Below are positions 26,960-36,224 of a stretch of 64,000 bases of DNA, one piece after another. Each line of letters opens with the position of its first letter. Position 1 is the stretch's first letter. A program made the translations under genes and the position numbers. Location: NCBI RefSeq assembly GCF_021390675.1, contig NZ_JAJEJV010000004.1, forward strand, positions 1,054,001 through 1,118,000, read 5' to 3'. This stretch comes from Dyella sp. 2HG41-7 (GTDB lineage: Bacteria; Pseudomonadota; Gammaproteobacteria; Xanthomonadales; Rhodanobacteraceae). A model generated the notes under the pieces. That model saw only the letters and a list, made by a program, of their open reading frames with translations, was not told the origin of the DNA and ran no database searches.

Positions 26960-26975
26960 TTTGGAACGATCCAAA
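26960..26975. promoter_or_regulatory. Putative LacI-type operator 2
   Basis: TTTGGAACGATCCAAA is palindromic at 14 of 16 positions, TTTGGA/TCCAAA around a CG centre, the pattern bound by many LacI-family repressors. It lies 111 bases before the GH92 start codon, probably at or near its promoter. Confidence 0.65.
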
Positions 26976-27086
26976 CCATCCGGCCCCCGGCTGACCCCGT
27001 CTCGAAAGGGACCTTTGGCCAGTTACGAGGTTCCACCGGCTGGCTCGCCAATCCCAACCCGAAGACATTAACAGGCCCCTATCCCC

Positions 27087-29423
27087 ATGAACCATCGCCT
27101 GATCCGCTCGTGTCTTGTCCTGACCATCATGGCATCGCTGGGGGCGCTTTCCGCGGCCCAGGCGGCCGAGCAGCACGCCGCCGATGTCGATCCCCGTATT
27201 GGCACGGGCGGTGACGGACACGTTTTCCCAGGCGCCACGGTGCCGTTCGGGATGGTCCAGCTGTCACCCGACACGGCGATGCCTGACTTCAAGCACGCGT
27301 ACAAGTGGGCGGCCGGCTATCAGTACAACGACCCGACCATCATGGGTTTCTCCCATACGCACTTCTCCGGCTCCGGTCACTCCGATCTCGGCGATGTGCT
27401 GGTGATGCCGATCGCGGGCGATGTGAAGCTCGATCCGGGCGATGAGAACGTGCCCGGCAGCGGCTACCGCTCGCGTTTCGACCACAACACCGAAGTGGAG
27501 CAGGCCGGCTATTACGCCGTCACGCTGAGCGACTACGGTGTCCGCGCCGAACTGACCGCCAGCCGTCGCGTGGGCTGGCATCGCTACACCTTCCCGACCG
27601 GCAAACCGGCGCATCTGTTGCTCGATCTTCGCCCGAGCATCTACGACTATCCTGGCAAAGTGGTGTGGTCGAACCTGCAGGTGCGCGCGGACGGCACCGT
27701 CACCGGATGCCGCGTGACGCGCGGTTGGGCGCCAGGTCGCGAACTGTGTTTTGCGATGCGCTTCAATCAGCCGATGACGTCGCGCGAGCTCTATAACCGC
27801 GAATCCGATGTTCTCTACAAGGGTTTCAAAGGTCCGGGCTATCAAGCGCAGGACAGCAACGCGCAGAACGGTCGCGCCATCGTCGGCGTGTTCGACTTCG
27901 GCGACCTCAAGCAACCGCTGTTGGTGAAAACGGCGATTTCTTCCGTGAGCGAAGCCAATGCGATCGCCAATCTCGATCACGATGGCCAGGGCTGGAATTT
28001 CGACGCGCACCGCAGCGATGCCGCCGCCGCGTGGGACAAAGCGCTGGCGGGCATCGATGTCGACGGCTCCAAAGCTTTGCGCACGCAGTTCTACACCGCG
28101 CTGTATCACGCGATGATCTCGCCGAGCCTCAGCACCGACGTCAATGGCGAATACCGTGGACCGGATTATCAGGTGCATCACGCCGACGGCTTCGATTTTT
28201 ATTCGAGCTGGTCGGTGTGGGACGTGTATCGCGCGCAACAGCCGTTGATGATCCTGCTGCATCCCGATCGCTCGGTGGACTTTGTGCGCTCGCTGATCGC
28301 CTCGCAGCAGGCCAGTCCGTTCGGCATGTTGCCGGTGTGGGCGTATCAAGGTTTGGAAACGTGGTGCATGACCGGCTACCACTCGGTCGCGATCATCGCC
28401 GATGCCTATATCAAAGGCATTCGCGGCTTCGACGCCGACAAGGCGATGAAGGCGATGGTGTCCACTGCCACCTACGGCGATTACGGTGACCTCGCCGATT
28501 ACATGAAGCTCGGCTACGTGCCCATCGACAAGGAAGTGGAAGGCGGTTCCAAGACGCAGGAATACGCTTATGACGACTGGGCCATCGCGCAGATGGCCAA
28601 GGCGATGGGCAAGCACGACATCGTCAACACGTTCGACAAACGCGCCACGTATTGGCGCAACGTATGGGATCCCAAGACCGGCTTTATGCGCGCCCGACTT
28701 ACCGACGGCAAATTCCGCGAACCGTTCGATCCCACCAGTGCAGGCTACGGCGACGATTACACCGAAGCCAATGCCTGGCAGTACTCCTGGTATGTGCCGC
28801 AGGACGTGGCCGGATTGATCACCGCGATGGGCGGTGACGAATCCTTCACAAACAAGCTCGATCAAATGTTCGACGCCAAGGTCGATCCGTCGATCTTCAA
28901 AAATGTGGAGGACATCACAGGTTTGATCGGTTGGTACGCACACGGCAACGAGCCCAGCCACCACATCGCCTACCTGTACGACTACGCCGGCGAGCCGTGG
29001 AAAACGCAGCAACGCCTCAAACAGATCATGGACAACGAGTACGGTCCGGGTCCGGCCGGCTTGATCGGCAACGACGATCTGGGCCAGATGTCTGCCTGGT
29101 ACATCTTCACCGCGTTGGGTTTCTATCCGGTTACCCCGGCCAGCGACGAATACGCCATCGGGCGGCCGTTTGTGCCGCGCGCCGCGATTCATTTGAGCAA
29201 TGGCCACACCTTCACCATCACGGCCTCGCCGATGGATGGCGAGCATCCGTTCGTGGGCGATGTCACGCTCAACGGCAAGCCTTTGGATCGTGTTTATCTG
29301 AAGCACGCGGACATCCTTGCCGGCGGCGAGCTGCACTTCACCATGCAGGCGCAGCCGAACAAGACCTGGGGCCAGGCAATCTCCGCGCGCCCTGCGTCCA
29401 TGAGCGCCTATTCCAAGAAATAA
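27087..29423 (+). CDS. Secreted GH92 alpha-mannosidase
   Basis: A 778-residue glycoside hydrolase family 92 enzyme with a signal peptide (MNHRLIRSCLVLTIMASLGA, cleavage after AQA). GH92 enzymes are calcium-dependent exo-alpha-mannosidases, often alpha-1,2, that trim N-glycans and mannans. The N-terminal VDPRIGTGGDGHVFPG and VPFGMVQLSPDT, the central SWSVWDVYRAQQPL and FGMLPVWAYQG, and the C-terminal GNDDLGQMSAWYIF are family motifs. It would release mannose in the periplasm or outside for the transporter and isomerase/kinase encoded divergently. The linkage preference cannot be read from sequence. Confidence 0.94.
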   Translation: MNHRLIRSCLVLTIMASLGALSAAQAAEQHAADVDPRIGTGGDGHVFPGATVPFGMVQLSPDTAMPDFKHAYKWAAGYQYNDPTIMGFSHTHFSGSGHSDLGDVLVMPIAGDVKLDPGDENVPGSGYRSRFDHNTEVEQAGYYAVTLSDYGVRAELTASRRVGWHRYTFPTGKPAHLLLDLRPSIYDYPGKVVWSNLQVRADGTVTGCRVTRGWAPGRELCFAMRFNQPMTSRELYNRESDVLYKGFKGPGYQAQDSNAQNGRAIVGVFDFGDLKQPLLVKTAISSVSEANAIANLDHDGQGWNFDAHRSDAAAAWDKALAGIDVDGSKALRTQFYTALYHAMISPSLSTDVNGEYRGPDYQVHHADGFDFYSSWSVWDVYRAQQPLMILLHPDRSVDFVRSLIASQQASPFGMLPVWAYQGLETWCMTGYHSVAIIADAYIKGIRGFDADKAMKAMVSTATYGDYGDLADYMKLGYVPIDKEVEGGSKTQEYAYDDWAIAQMAKAMGKHDIVNTFDKRATYWRNVWDPKTGFMRARLTDGKFREPFDPTSAGYGDDYTEANAWQYSWYVPQDVAGLITAMGGDESFTNKLDQMFDAKVDPSIFKNVEDITGLIGWYAHGNEPSHHIAYLYDYAGEPWKTQQRLKQIMDNEYGPGPAGLIGNDDLGQMSAWYIFTALGFYPVTPASDEYAIGRPFVPRAAIHLSNGHTFTITASPMDGEHPFVGDVTLNGKPLDRVYLKHADILAGGELHFTMQAQPNKTWGQAISARPASMSAYSKK

Positions 29424-29431
29424 TGCGATTG

Positions 29432-29461
29432 GACGCCCTTTCCTGGATGGGAGAGGGCGTC
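29432..29461 (+). terminator. Hairpin after the GH92 gene
   Basis: GACGCCCTTTCC (29432-29443) pairs with GGAGAGGGCGTC (29450-29461) with one wobble, 9 bases after the stop. There is no T-tract, so termination strength is unclear. Confidence 0.5.
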
Positions 29462-29598
29462 GAAACCGCCGAAACAGCGAGTTAACGCGCTCTAACAGGA
29501 TATTTTTGTAAGCGAAGTGCTATCGCACTGGTCAGCGAGTGCAAACATGCGCAGAATGCATGCACTGTGCCGTAGCGCTTACGAATCAAGGGCGGTTG

Positions 29599-31395
29599 AT
29601 GATTCCAGGGGGAGTGCGACAAGTAGCGGCGATGCCATGGCGCACCGGCGGCCTGCTGCTTGCTGTGCTCGTGATTGTGGCGTTGCCGTACATGATCACG
29701 CGCGGCAGTTCGCAGCAATCCTTCGAAGCCGGCGAACTGGTGACCCGTTCGGCGGAAGTCAAAGCGTTGGCTTACCGCATTGCCGATCAAACCCACGCTG
29801 CCGAATCGGCGCTGCAGCATCTGCTCGCGGATGATCCGGTCGCCCACGCCGAAACCACGGCGTTGAACGCCGAGGGCACGGTGCCGGGCCTGTTGGACGA
29901 ATTGCGCCGCATGACCGCCGACAACGTCATGCAGCAACGTCTGGTGGATCAATTGGGCGCGGTGGAAAACGGTCGCCTGGCGTTGTTGCATCAAGCGATC
30001 CAGCGCTATCGCCAGAACGATCGCGCCGGCGCCACGCAAGCCTTGCGCGATGCCGACGCGCTGTTCCACATCGACGACGTGACCGACAAGATCGTCGCCA
30101 ATGCGGAAGAGACATTGCAGCAGCGTCGCGAGGCCGCCAAAAAGCAGTCCTACAACAGTCGCCTGGTCGTCACGATGACCGCTGCGGCGCAGCTCCTGAT
30201 GCTGCTAATCGTGGTGGTGGTGTCCGAGCGTCAGATTGGACGGCGACTGCAAGCCGAAGTGCGCGAGCGCGAAGCCGTGCAACGCTCGCAGATGATTTTG
30301 CAGGCCGTGCGCGAACCCATCGCCTTGCTCGACAATAATCTTCACACCTTGCTGGTGAACGCGGCTTTCAGCGAGTTGTACGGCGTTCCCGAGGAAAGCC
30401 GTGAGGAATACCTGGAAGACATCGGCCAAGGCGCATGGGCGGACGAAGTGTTGCTGCAGCGTCTGCGCGATGTGCTGTCGCGCGATCGCGAGCTGTGGGA
30501 TTTCGAACTCACCCAGCGCACCATCGATGGCGTGGAGCGCCATGTCGTGATCAATGCGCGCCGGTTGCAACAGCGCGACAGCCAAAATCCTGCGCTACTG
30601 CTGACAGTCAGCGATGTCACCGCGCGTGCGCTGGTCGAGCAGCAAGTGATGGAGCTCAATCATCAGCTCGAAAGCAAAGTCGCGCAGATTTCCGACGTGA
30701 ACCGCGAACTGGAAGCTTTCAGTTATTCCGTTTCGCACGATCTGCGCGCACCGTTGCGACACATCACGGCCTTCGCGCAAAAACTGGAAACGCATCTGGG
30801 CGAAGGCGCCGATAACACGGCGCTTCACTATCTCAGCGTGATTCGCGAAGCTTCGCATCGCATGGCGCAGCTGATCGAAGATTTGCTGGTGTTCTCGCGC
30901 CTGGGGCGCGGAGCGCTTCGTCTGCAGGCGGTCGATATGCAATCGCTCGTCGAGGAAGCATGCTCGTTCGCCGAATCCGAAGCGCCGGGTCGCAAAATTC
31001 AGTGGCAGATCGAATCGCTGCCGGTGGTGGTGGGCGATGAAAACATGCTGCGCACGGTCTGGCAAAATCTGATCGGCAACGCCGTCAAATACACCGGACA
31101 ACGCGACATCGCGAATATCAGCGTCTCCGTGCAGCGCAGCGAAGGCGGCGACTACGAATTCACCGTGGCCGACGATGGTGCGGGCTTCGACATGCGCTAC
31201 ATCGAAAAACTTTTCGGTGTATTCCAGCGCCTGCACAAGGCCAGCGAATTTCCGGGTAACGGTATCGGTCTGGCTAATGTTCGGCGTATCGTGATGCGTC
31301 ATGGAGGTCGCGTCTGGGCAGAAGGCGAGCCGGGAGTCGGCGCCCGCTTTCACTTCACGCTATCGGCCATCGAACCGCCAACGGCATCGCCATGA
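29599..31395 (+). CDS. CHASE3-like/PAS membrane sensor histidine kinase
   Basis: It has 598 residues from ATG 29599, with AAGGGCGG upstream; the frame starts at 29539 but has no better site. Domain order: membrane helix (about 17-33), an all-helical periplasmic region resembling CHASE3 (35-180), second helix (188-208), PAS domain (230-350), HisKA with FSYSVSHDLRAPLRHI, and HATPase with NLIGNAVKYTG and NGIGLANVRRI. The kinase half resembles phytochrome-type kinases. Its stop overlaps the next response-regulator gene by four bases, so the two probably form a phosphorelay. The signal is unknown. Confidence 0.9.
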   Translation: MIPGGVRQVAAMPWRTGGLLLAVLVIVALPYMITRGSSQQSFEAGELVTRSAEVKALAYRIADQTHAAESALQHLLADDPVAHAETTALNAEGTVPGLLDELRRMTADNVMQQRLVDQLGAVENGRLALLHQAIQRYRQNDRAGATQALRDADALFHIDDVTDKIVANAEETLQQRREAAKKQSYNSRLVVTMTAAAQLLMLLIVVVVSERQIGRRLQAEVREREAVQRSQMILQAVREPIALLDNNLHTLLVNAAFSELYGVPEESREEYLEDIGQGAWADEVLLQRLRDVLSRDRELWDFELTQRTIDGVERHVVINARRLQQRDSQNPALLLTVSDVTARALVEQQVMELNHQLESKVAQISDVNRELEAFSYSVSHDLRAPLRHITAFAQKLETHLGEGADNTALHYLSVIREASHRMAQLIEDLLVFSRLGRGALRLQAVDMQSLVEEACSFAESEAPGRKIQWQIESLPVVVGDENMLRTVWQNLIGNAVKYTGQRDIANISVSVQRSEGGDYEFTVADDGAGFDMRYIEKLFGVFQRLHKASEFPGNGIGLANVRRIVMRHGGRVWAEGEPGVGARFHFTLSAIEPPTASP

Positions 31396-31835
31396 ACAGT
31401 CCATTGCGAACCATCTTGCTGGTTGAAGATAGTCCGGTCGATGCGGAAATGACCATGGACGCCCTGCGCGACGCACACCTGATCAATCCGGTGGTGCACG
31501 TGGAGGACGGCGTGGATTGCCTGGACTGGCTCTACGCGCGCGGCAGCTTCGCCGGACGCCCGGACGACGAACCCGCCGTGGTGCTGCTCGACATCAAAAT
31601 GCCGCGCATGAACGGGTTGGATGTGCTGATGCAAATGCGCTCCGACGAACGATTCCGCCGCACGCCGGTGGTGATCCTGTCGTCCTCGCGCGAGGAAAGC
31701 GATCTGGCGCGCAGCTGGGATCTGGGCGTGAACGCCTACGTCATCAAGCCCGTCGACGTGGACCAGTTTTTTCAGGCAGTGCGCACGCTGGGCCAGTTCT
31801 GGGCGGTGCTGAATCAGTCGCCGGAGCCCGAATGA
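31392..31835 (+). CDS. Single-domain response regulator
   Basis: A stand-alone receiver domain of 147 residues. The acidic pocket (VEDSPVDAEM), phosphoacceptor Asp67 (VVLLDIKMPRMNG) and Lys119 (VIKPVD) are intact, so it should accept phosphate. It lacks an output domain. It overlaps the kinase before it and the hybrid kinase after it by ATGA on each side, which implies coupled translation. This type, similar to Rcp1-like regulators, usually passes phosphate or acts by protein contact. Confidence 0.93.
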   Translation: MNSPLRTILLVEDSPVDAEMTMDALRDAHLINPVVHVEDGVDCLDWLYARGSFAGRPDDEPAVVLLDIKMPRMNGLDVLMQMRSDERFRRTPVVILSSSREESDLARSWDLGVNAYVIKPVDVDQFFQAVRTLGQFWAVLNQSPEPE

Positions 31836-33502
31836 AGCGCCGTTACGGCCCGAATGCCGCCGAGGGCGTGAACGCCTCTTCCAGCGGTGGCGCATTGAAA
31901 TATGATGATTGGATGCCGGACAAGTCCAATCAACAGCGCTCGCTGCCGCGGATACGGATTCTGCAGGTCGAGGACAGCCCGCTCGATGCGGAGCTGGTCC
32001 TTACCGAGCTGCAGGCCGATGGCATCGATTACGAAGTGCGCCTGGTCGACGACGAGCCGGCCTACGTGCAGACGCTGAAGGATTTCGGGCCGCACATTGT
32101 GCTGTCGGATCTCAGCATGCCCGGGTTCTCCGGGCAGCGCGCATTGGAACTGCTGCGCGAACACAGCGCGAATATCCCTTTTATTTACGTGTCCGCCACG
32201 CTGGGCGAAGAAGCGGCCATCGCGGCGCTGCGCGAAGGCGCCACCGATTACATCCTCAAACAGAATCCCGCCCGATTGGCGAGCGCGGTGCGTCGCGCCA
32301 TGCGCGAAGCCGACGAGCAGCGCGCACGGGCGCGCGCCGAGGCGGAGTTGATCCGCATCCAGCGTTTCGAAAGCCTCGCCATGCTGGCGGGTGGGTTGAG
32401 CCACGACCTACGCAACTTGCTGCAGCCACTGCTGCTGGCGGGCGACAGCTTGCAGGATTACCAATCCGATCCGCGCCTGGCGCGCTTGGGCGCGCTGGTG
32501 CGCGACTGCGGTCGGCGCGGTTTGGAAATGGTGCAATCCATGTTGTCGTTCGCGCGCGGCGCGCGCCGCGCCGAACAGGTCAAAGTGCAGGCGCTGGTCG
32601 ATGCGTTGTCGCTGCTGTTGCAGGGCAGTGTGCCGCGTGGTGTGACGTTGGATATCGATGTCGCCGACCCGCAGCTCACCTTCGAGGGCAATCACACCGA
32701 ACTGCAGCAGTGCCTGCTCAATCTTTGCCTCAACGCGATTCAAGCGATGCCCAACGGCGGTGTGTTGCGTGTGTCCACCAGCAAGGTGCCGTTGGAGCGG
32801 AGCTTTTTTCAGGAGCACGAAGAGGCGCAACCCGGCGAATTCGTGCGCTTGTCCGTATCTGACAACGGCATGGGTATGACCGAAGAAGTGCGCAGTCGGC
32901 TGTTCGAACCGTTCTTCACCACCAAGGAAGGCGGAACGGGCTTGGGCCTGCTGTCGTGCCGTCGCATCGTCTACAGCCACGGCGGCGCGATGCGCATGGA
33001 CAGCATCGTGGGCGAGGGTTCGTGCTTCGATTTGTATATTCCGCTGTCGCGCCCGCTCGCCGATACATCCGATTTGAGCGAAACCGATGCGCATCTGCAC
33101 GGCAATGCCGAGCATGTGCTGCTGGTAGTGGAAGAAGCCGGCCAGCTTACGCTGCTGAGCGACACGCTCGACGCCTGGGGCTATGAAGTGCACGGCAGCC
33201 AGAGCGGCACTGCCGCGCTGCAATGGATCGAAGCCTGCGGCCTGCCCGATCTGGTGGTGCTGGACGCGGATATGAGTCTATTCACCAGCGAGCGCACGCT
33301 CGCGGCGCTCAGCAAGTACGGCTATCGCAACGGCGTACTGGTGCTATGCCGCGCAAACAGTCCGGCGGATTCGACCAACCTGCAAATGCCCGGCAACCGC
33401 GTGCATCGATTGAACAAGCCCGTAAGCACGCGCGCGCTGCTTCAGGCGGTGCGTCATACCTTGCACGTAGGCGGTCACGATAAAGAAAAGCCGCGGTCGT
33501 AG
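31832..33502 (+). CDS. REC-HisKA-HATPase-REC hybrid signalling kinase
   Basis: It has 556 residues starting at ATG 31832 (ATGA overlap); ATG 31913 (MPDKSNQQ) is an alternative. The N-terminal receiver (VEDSPLDAE, Asp93, Lys143) leads to a kinase with His191 in LSHDLRNLLQPL, LNLCLNAIQAMPNGG and GTGLGLLSCRRIV, then a C-terminal receiver-like domain. In that last domain the acidic pair is replaced (LVVEEAGQ) although an Asp (VVLDADMS) and Lys (LNKPVS) remain, so it may be a weak or pseudo-receiver. There is no membrane segment. It probably receives phosphate from the two genes upstream. Confidence 0.88.
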   Translation: MKRRYGPNAAEGVNASSSGGALKYDDWMPDKSNQQRSLPRIRILQVEDSPLDAELVLTELQADGIDYEVRLVDDEPAYVQTLKDFGPHIVLSDLSMPGFSGQRALELLREHSANIPFIYVSATLGEEAAIAALREGATDYILKQNPARLASAVRRAMREADEQRARARAEAELIRIQRFESLAMLAGGLSHDLRNLLQPLLLAGDSLQDYQSDPRLARLGALVRDCGRRGLEMVQSMLSFARGARRAEQVKVQALVDALSLLLQGSVPRGVTLDIDVADPQLTFEGNHTELQQCLLNLCLNAIQAMPNGGVLRVSTSKVPLERSFFQEHEEAQPGEFVRLSVSDNGMGMTEEVRSRLFEPFFTTKEGGTGLGLLSCRRIVYSHGGAMRMDSIVGEGSCFDLYIPLSRPLADTSDLSETDAHLHGNAEHVLLVVEEAGQLTLLSDTLDAWGYEVHGSQSGTAALQWIEACGLPDLVVLDADMSLFTSERTLAALSKYGYRNGVLVLCRANSPADSTNLQMPGNRVHRLNKPVSTRALLQAVRHTLHVGGHDKEKPRS

Positions 33503-33506
33503 CGCA

Positions 33507-33531
33507 CTCCTCCTCGACGGCCGAGGAGGAG
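33507..33531. terminator. Hairpin between convergent hybrid kinase and pilR
   Basis: CTCCTCCTCG (33507-33516) pairs perfectly with CGAGGAGGAG (33522-33531), 5-base loop. It fits in the 44-base gap between two stops and could act both ways; no T-tract. Confidence 0.5.
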
Positions 33532-33546
33532 CGATGGCGATTTACA

Positions 33547-34986
33547 TCAATCGATGCCGAGCTTCTTGAGCTTGTAGCGTAGCGCGCGGAACGTAATGCC
33601 CAATTTCCTCGCCGCCGCCGTCTTGTTGTAGCGCGATTCTTCAAGCGCCTTCATGATCGCGGTGCGCTCGAGGTTGCTGATGTAGTCGTCCAGCGGCAGC
33701 TCGCTCGAAGGCGTATTCGTGCTGGGCGACGACGCAGGCACATGGCTCGGCGAAAACGCGGAAGGCGCGTGATGCGTGGCGTGCATCGGGGCGCCGGTAT
33801 CCGCACTGTGGTTTTGCGGGCGCTGCGGCAGCATCAGATCGCTGGCGTCGATGCGATCGCCGTCGCACATCGCCACCGCGCGTTCCAGGATGTTTTCCAG
33901 CTCGCGCACGTTGCCGGGGAATCCGTATTCCTCCAGCGCTTGGCGTGCTTCGGGCAACAGGCGCACCGGCGCGCTGGCGCCGCTTTTGTTTGCCAATTGG
34001 CGCAACACGAAATCGGCGAGCAAGGGAACGTCGCCGCGACGTTCGCGCAGCGGCGGCACGCGCAGTTCGATCACATTGATGCGGTAGAACAAGTCCTGAC
34101 GAAACTGACCTTGTTCGACCAGCGCGGCGAGATTCTTGTGCGTGGCGGACAGGATGCGCACGTCCACCGCGATTTCCTCGCGCGCACCGATCGGGCGCAC
34201 GGCTTTTTCCTGAATCGCGCGCAGCAACTTCACCTGCATATGCAAGGGAAGTTCGGCCACCTCGTCGAGGAACAGCGTGCCGCCGTGGGCGGCTTGGAAC
34301 AAACCTTCTTTGTCGGCGACCGCGCCGGTGAAGCTGCCTTTGCGGTGACCGAAGAATTCGCTTTCCATCAGCTCCGACGGAATGGCGCCGCAGTTGACCG
34401 GAATAAACGGCCCGGTCGCGCGCGGCCCTTGCTCATGGATCAGACGCGCCACCAACTCTTTGCCCACGCCGGATTCGCCGGCGATGTACACCGGCGCCTG
34501 ATTGCGCGCCAGTTTGACAATAGTGTTGCGCACCTGCTGCATGGCCGACGAATCGCCGATCAGGCGTTCGGCCGAGCCGGTCGATGCGGTGCTGGCGCCG
34601 GCGCCGGTGCGCTTTTCTTCGGCCAGCTTCAAGGCCGTGCGTACCAATCGGCGCAGCATTTGGATGTCGACGGGCTTGGAAACAAAGTCGAACGCGCCGG
34701 CCTTCAGCGCCGTGACGGCTGCGTCAACGTTGCCGTAGGCGGTGATCATCGCCACGGGCGTTTCGTCGTATTGGGCCGCGATCAGCTCGACGATTTCCTG
34801 GCCGCTGCCGTCGGGCAAACGCATGTCGGTAAAGCAAAGATCGTAACTGCGCTCGGAAAGCGCCTGACGTGCTTCGGCCACCGTGCCGACCGCATCGACC
34901 TTCAGGTCCATGCGGCCCAGGGTGATCGTCAGGAGCTCGCGGATGTCGCGTTCGTCGTCGATGACCAGTACGGTCTGTTGGCTCAT
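33547..34986 (-). CDS. pilR: Sigma-54-dependent response regulator PilR
   Basis: An NtrC-class activator of 479 residues. Receiver with Asp10/Asp11, phosphoacceptor Asp54 (CFTDMRLPDG) and Lys104; AAA+ domain with Walker A GESGVGKE (170-177), GSFTGA loop (217-222) that contacts sigma-54, and GGTLFLDEVAEL; C-terminal Fis-type helix-turn-helix TAAARKLGITFRALRYK. PilR activates type IV pilin transcription with PilS. The likely partner kinase is not adjacent but 15.7 kb away (50690-52309), with sugar genes between. The pilR name rests on similarity and on that partner beside sucCD. Confidence 0.85.
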   Translation of the reverse strand: MSQQTVLVIDDERDIRELLTITLGRMDLKVDAVGTVAEARQALSERSYDLCFTDMRLPDGSGQEIVELIAAQYDETPVAMITAYGNVDAAVTALKAGAFDFVSKPVDIQMLRRLVRTALKLAEEKRTGAGASTASTGSAERLIGDSSAMQQVRNTIVKLARNQAPVYIAGESGVGKELVARLIHEQGPRATGPFIPVNCGAIPSELMESEFFGHRKGSFTGAVADKEGLFQAAHGGTLFLDEVAELPLHMQVKLLRAIQEKAVRPIGAREEIAVDVRILSATHKNLAALVEQGQFRQDLFYRINVIELRVPPLRERRGDVPLLADFVLRQLANKSGASAPVRLLPEARQALEEYGFPGNVRELENILERAVAMCDGDRIDASDLMLPQRPQNHSADTGAPMHATHHAPSAFSPSHVPASSPSTNTPSSELPLDDYISNLERTAIMKALEESRYNKTAAARKLGITFRALRYKLKKLGID

Positions 34987-35065
34987 GATTCGGAGGCGAG
35001 GGTGGGTTGCCGTTCAGGATACTCGCCGCACACGCCAGTGGCAAAGCATCTTGAGTCCATGTAAG

Positions 35066-36142
35066 TCAGCGACCAAGGTGATTGAGGAAGTACCTCACAA
35101 TTACGCGATAGGCATCCTGCGATTCCGGCATTTCCGGGTCGGAAAAGAAGGAATGCCACATCCCTTCCCATACGTGCAGTTCGGTCGGCACGCCGGCCCG
35201 GTCGAGCAATTGCTGGCTGGCGAGCACCGAACTCATCGTGCCGTCGCGGGTGCCGGTGATCAGCAGGGTTGGCGGGAATTTAGCCAACAGGGTTGGCGAC
35301 ACGCCTGGTTGCACCAGCGGATCGTGGGGATTGGAGCCATGGAAGTAGGGCAGGTCCGCGAACGTGAGGCGATGCTCGGGCACGCCTTGTCCGTTCAACA
35401 CCGGCGCGACGTAGGCGGCATCGCCATCGATATCCAACAGCGAACCGCAGAACGTGCCGATGGCGGCGGGCGTCGGCAGTTTGTCGGTGATCAGGCGCGC
35501 GACCGCCTCGCCAGTGAGAATGCCGCCGGCCGAGCAGCCGTAGATGCCGATCTCATCGGGCTTGTATTGCTTGAGCAGCGCGCGATACACCGCTTCGACA
35601 TCGTCGCTCGCGGCGGGGAATGTATGTTCGGGGCCCTGGCGATAATCGACTGTGATCACCTTGATGCGCCCGATGCTGGCGATCGGTATCGACTCTACCA
35701 GACCGCCGCTATGCGCGCCCCAGAGAAACGCGCCGCCGTGCAGATTGATCAGCACGCGATGAAGGTTCGCCTCGGAGACGCCCTGCGCAGGCAGCACGAT
35801 ATCGGTGCCAACGCCTGCGATCGTCTCGCTGTGGATCTTTACGGGATACATCTTCTCCATGCGCGTCGCGCGATCGCTGTTCATGCGGTCGTAGAACGCG
35901 CGATTCTGCGCGATGGGCGCGGAAAGCGGCGGCGCCTTGCTGCCGGCGGCCAGCATTTTGGGAAAGAACGCACGCGCTTCCGGCGACGCGTAGACGGAAT
36001 ACGGAATGGAGAGCGCGGGCGAGGTCACGCTGCCGTCGGGTTGGAAGCTCGGTGCTTTGTCCTGCGAGTACGCCGTTGAACTTGTTGCGTTGACGATTAA
36101 CAGCAAGGCTGAGGCGAAGAGTGAGAAACGCAATGCACGCAT
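35066..36142 (-). CDS. Secreted HSL-type alpha/beta hydrolase (esterase)
   Basis: A 358-residue esterase of the hormone-sensitive-lipase group. I start it at ATG 36142, which gives a signal peptide (MRALRFSLFASALLLIVNA); the frame extends to 36220 without one. The oxyanion motif HGGAFLWG, nucleophile elbow GCSAGG, then GTRDGTMSS (Asp) and MWHSFF (His) complete the site. It is the last gene of the leftward sugar cluster, 82 bases after the trehalase. It may deacylate sugar esters, but that is inferred only from position. Confidence 0.88.
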   Translation of the reverse strand: MRALRFSLFASALLLIVNATSSTAYSQDKAPSFQPDGSVTSPALSIPYSVYASPEARAFFPKMLAAGSKAPPLSAPIAQNRAFYDRMNSDRATRMEKMYPVKIHSETIAGVGTDIVLPAQGVSEANLHRVLINLHGGAFLWGAHSGGLVESIPIASIGRIKVITVDYRQGPEHTFPAASDDVEAVYRALLKQYKPDEIGIYGCSAGGILTGEAVARLITDKLPTPAAIGTFCGSLLDIDGDAAYVAPVLNGQGVPEHRLTFADLPYFHGSNPHDPLVQPGVSPTLLAKFPPTLLITGTRDGTMSSVLASQQLLDRAGVPTELHVWEGMWHSFFSDPEMPESQDAYRVIVRYFLNHLGR

Positions 36143-36224
36143 GATGCTTTTCCTCAAGACTCGTTTGCGAATAAAACGCCGAACGCCCATCGTTCCCGCG
36201 CGTGCCGAAACGACGGGCAATACA

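Noticed and set aside
26961-27057. Small minus-strand frames in the mannoside divergent promoter
   Set aside because: They are short, overlap the operator sites, and lack a ribosome site or recognisable sequence.
27264-29336. 690-codon minus-strand frame opposite the GH92 gene
   Set aside because: It has the same shadow composition and no family motif, while the plus strand carries an intact GH92 protein with signal peptide.
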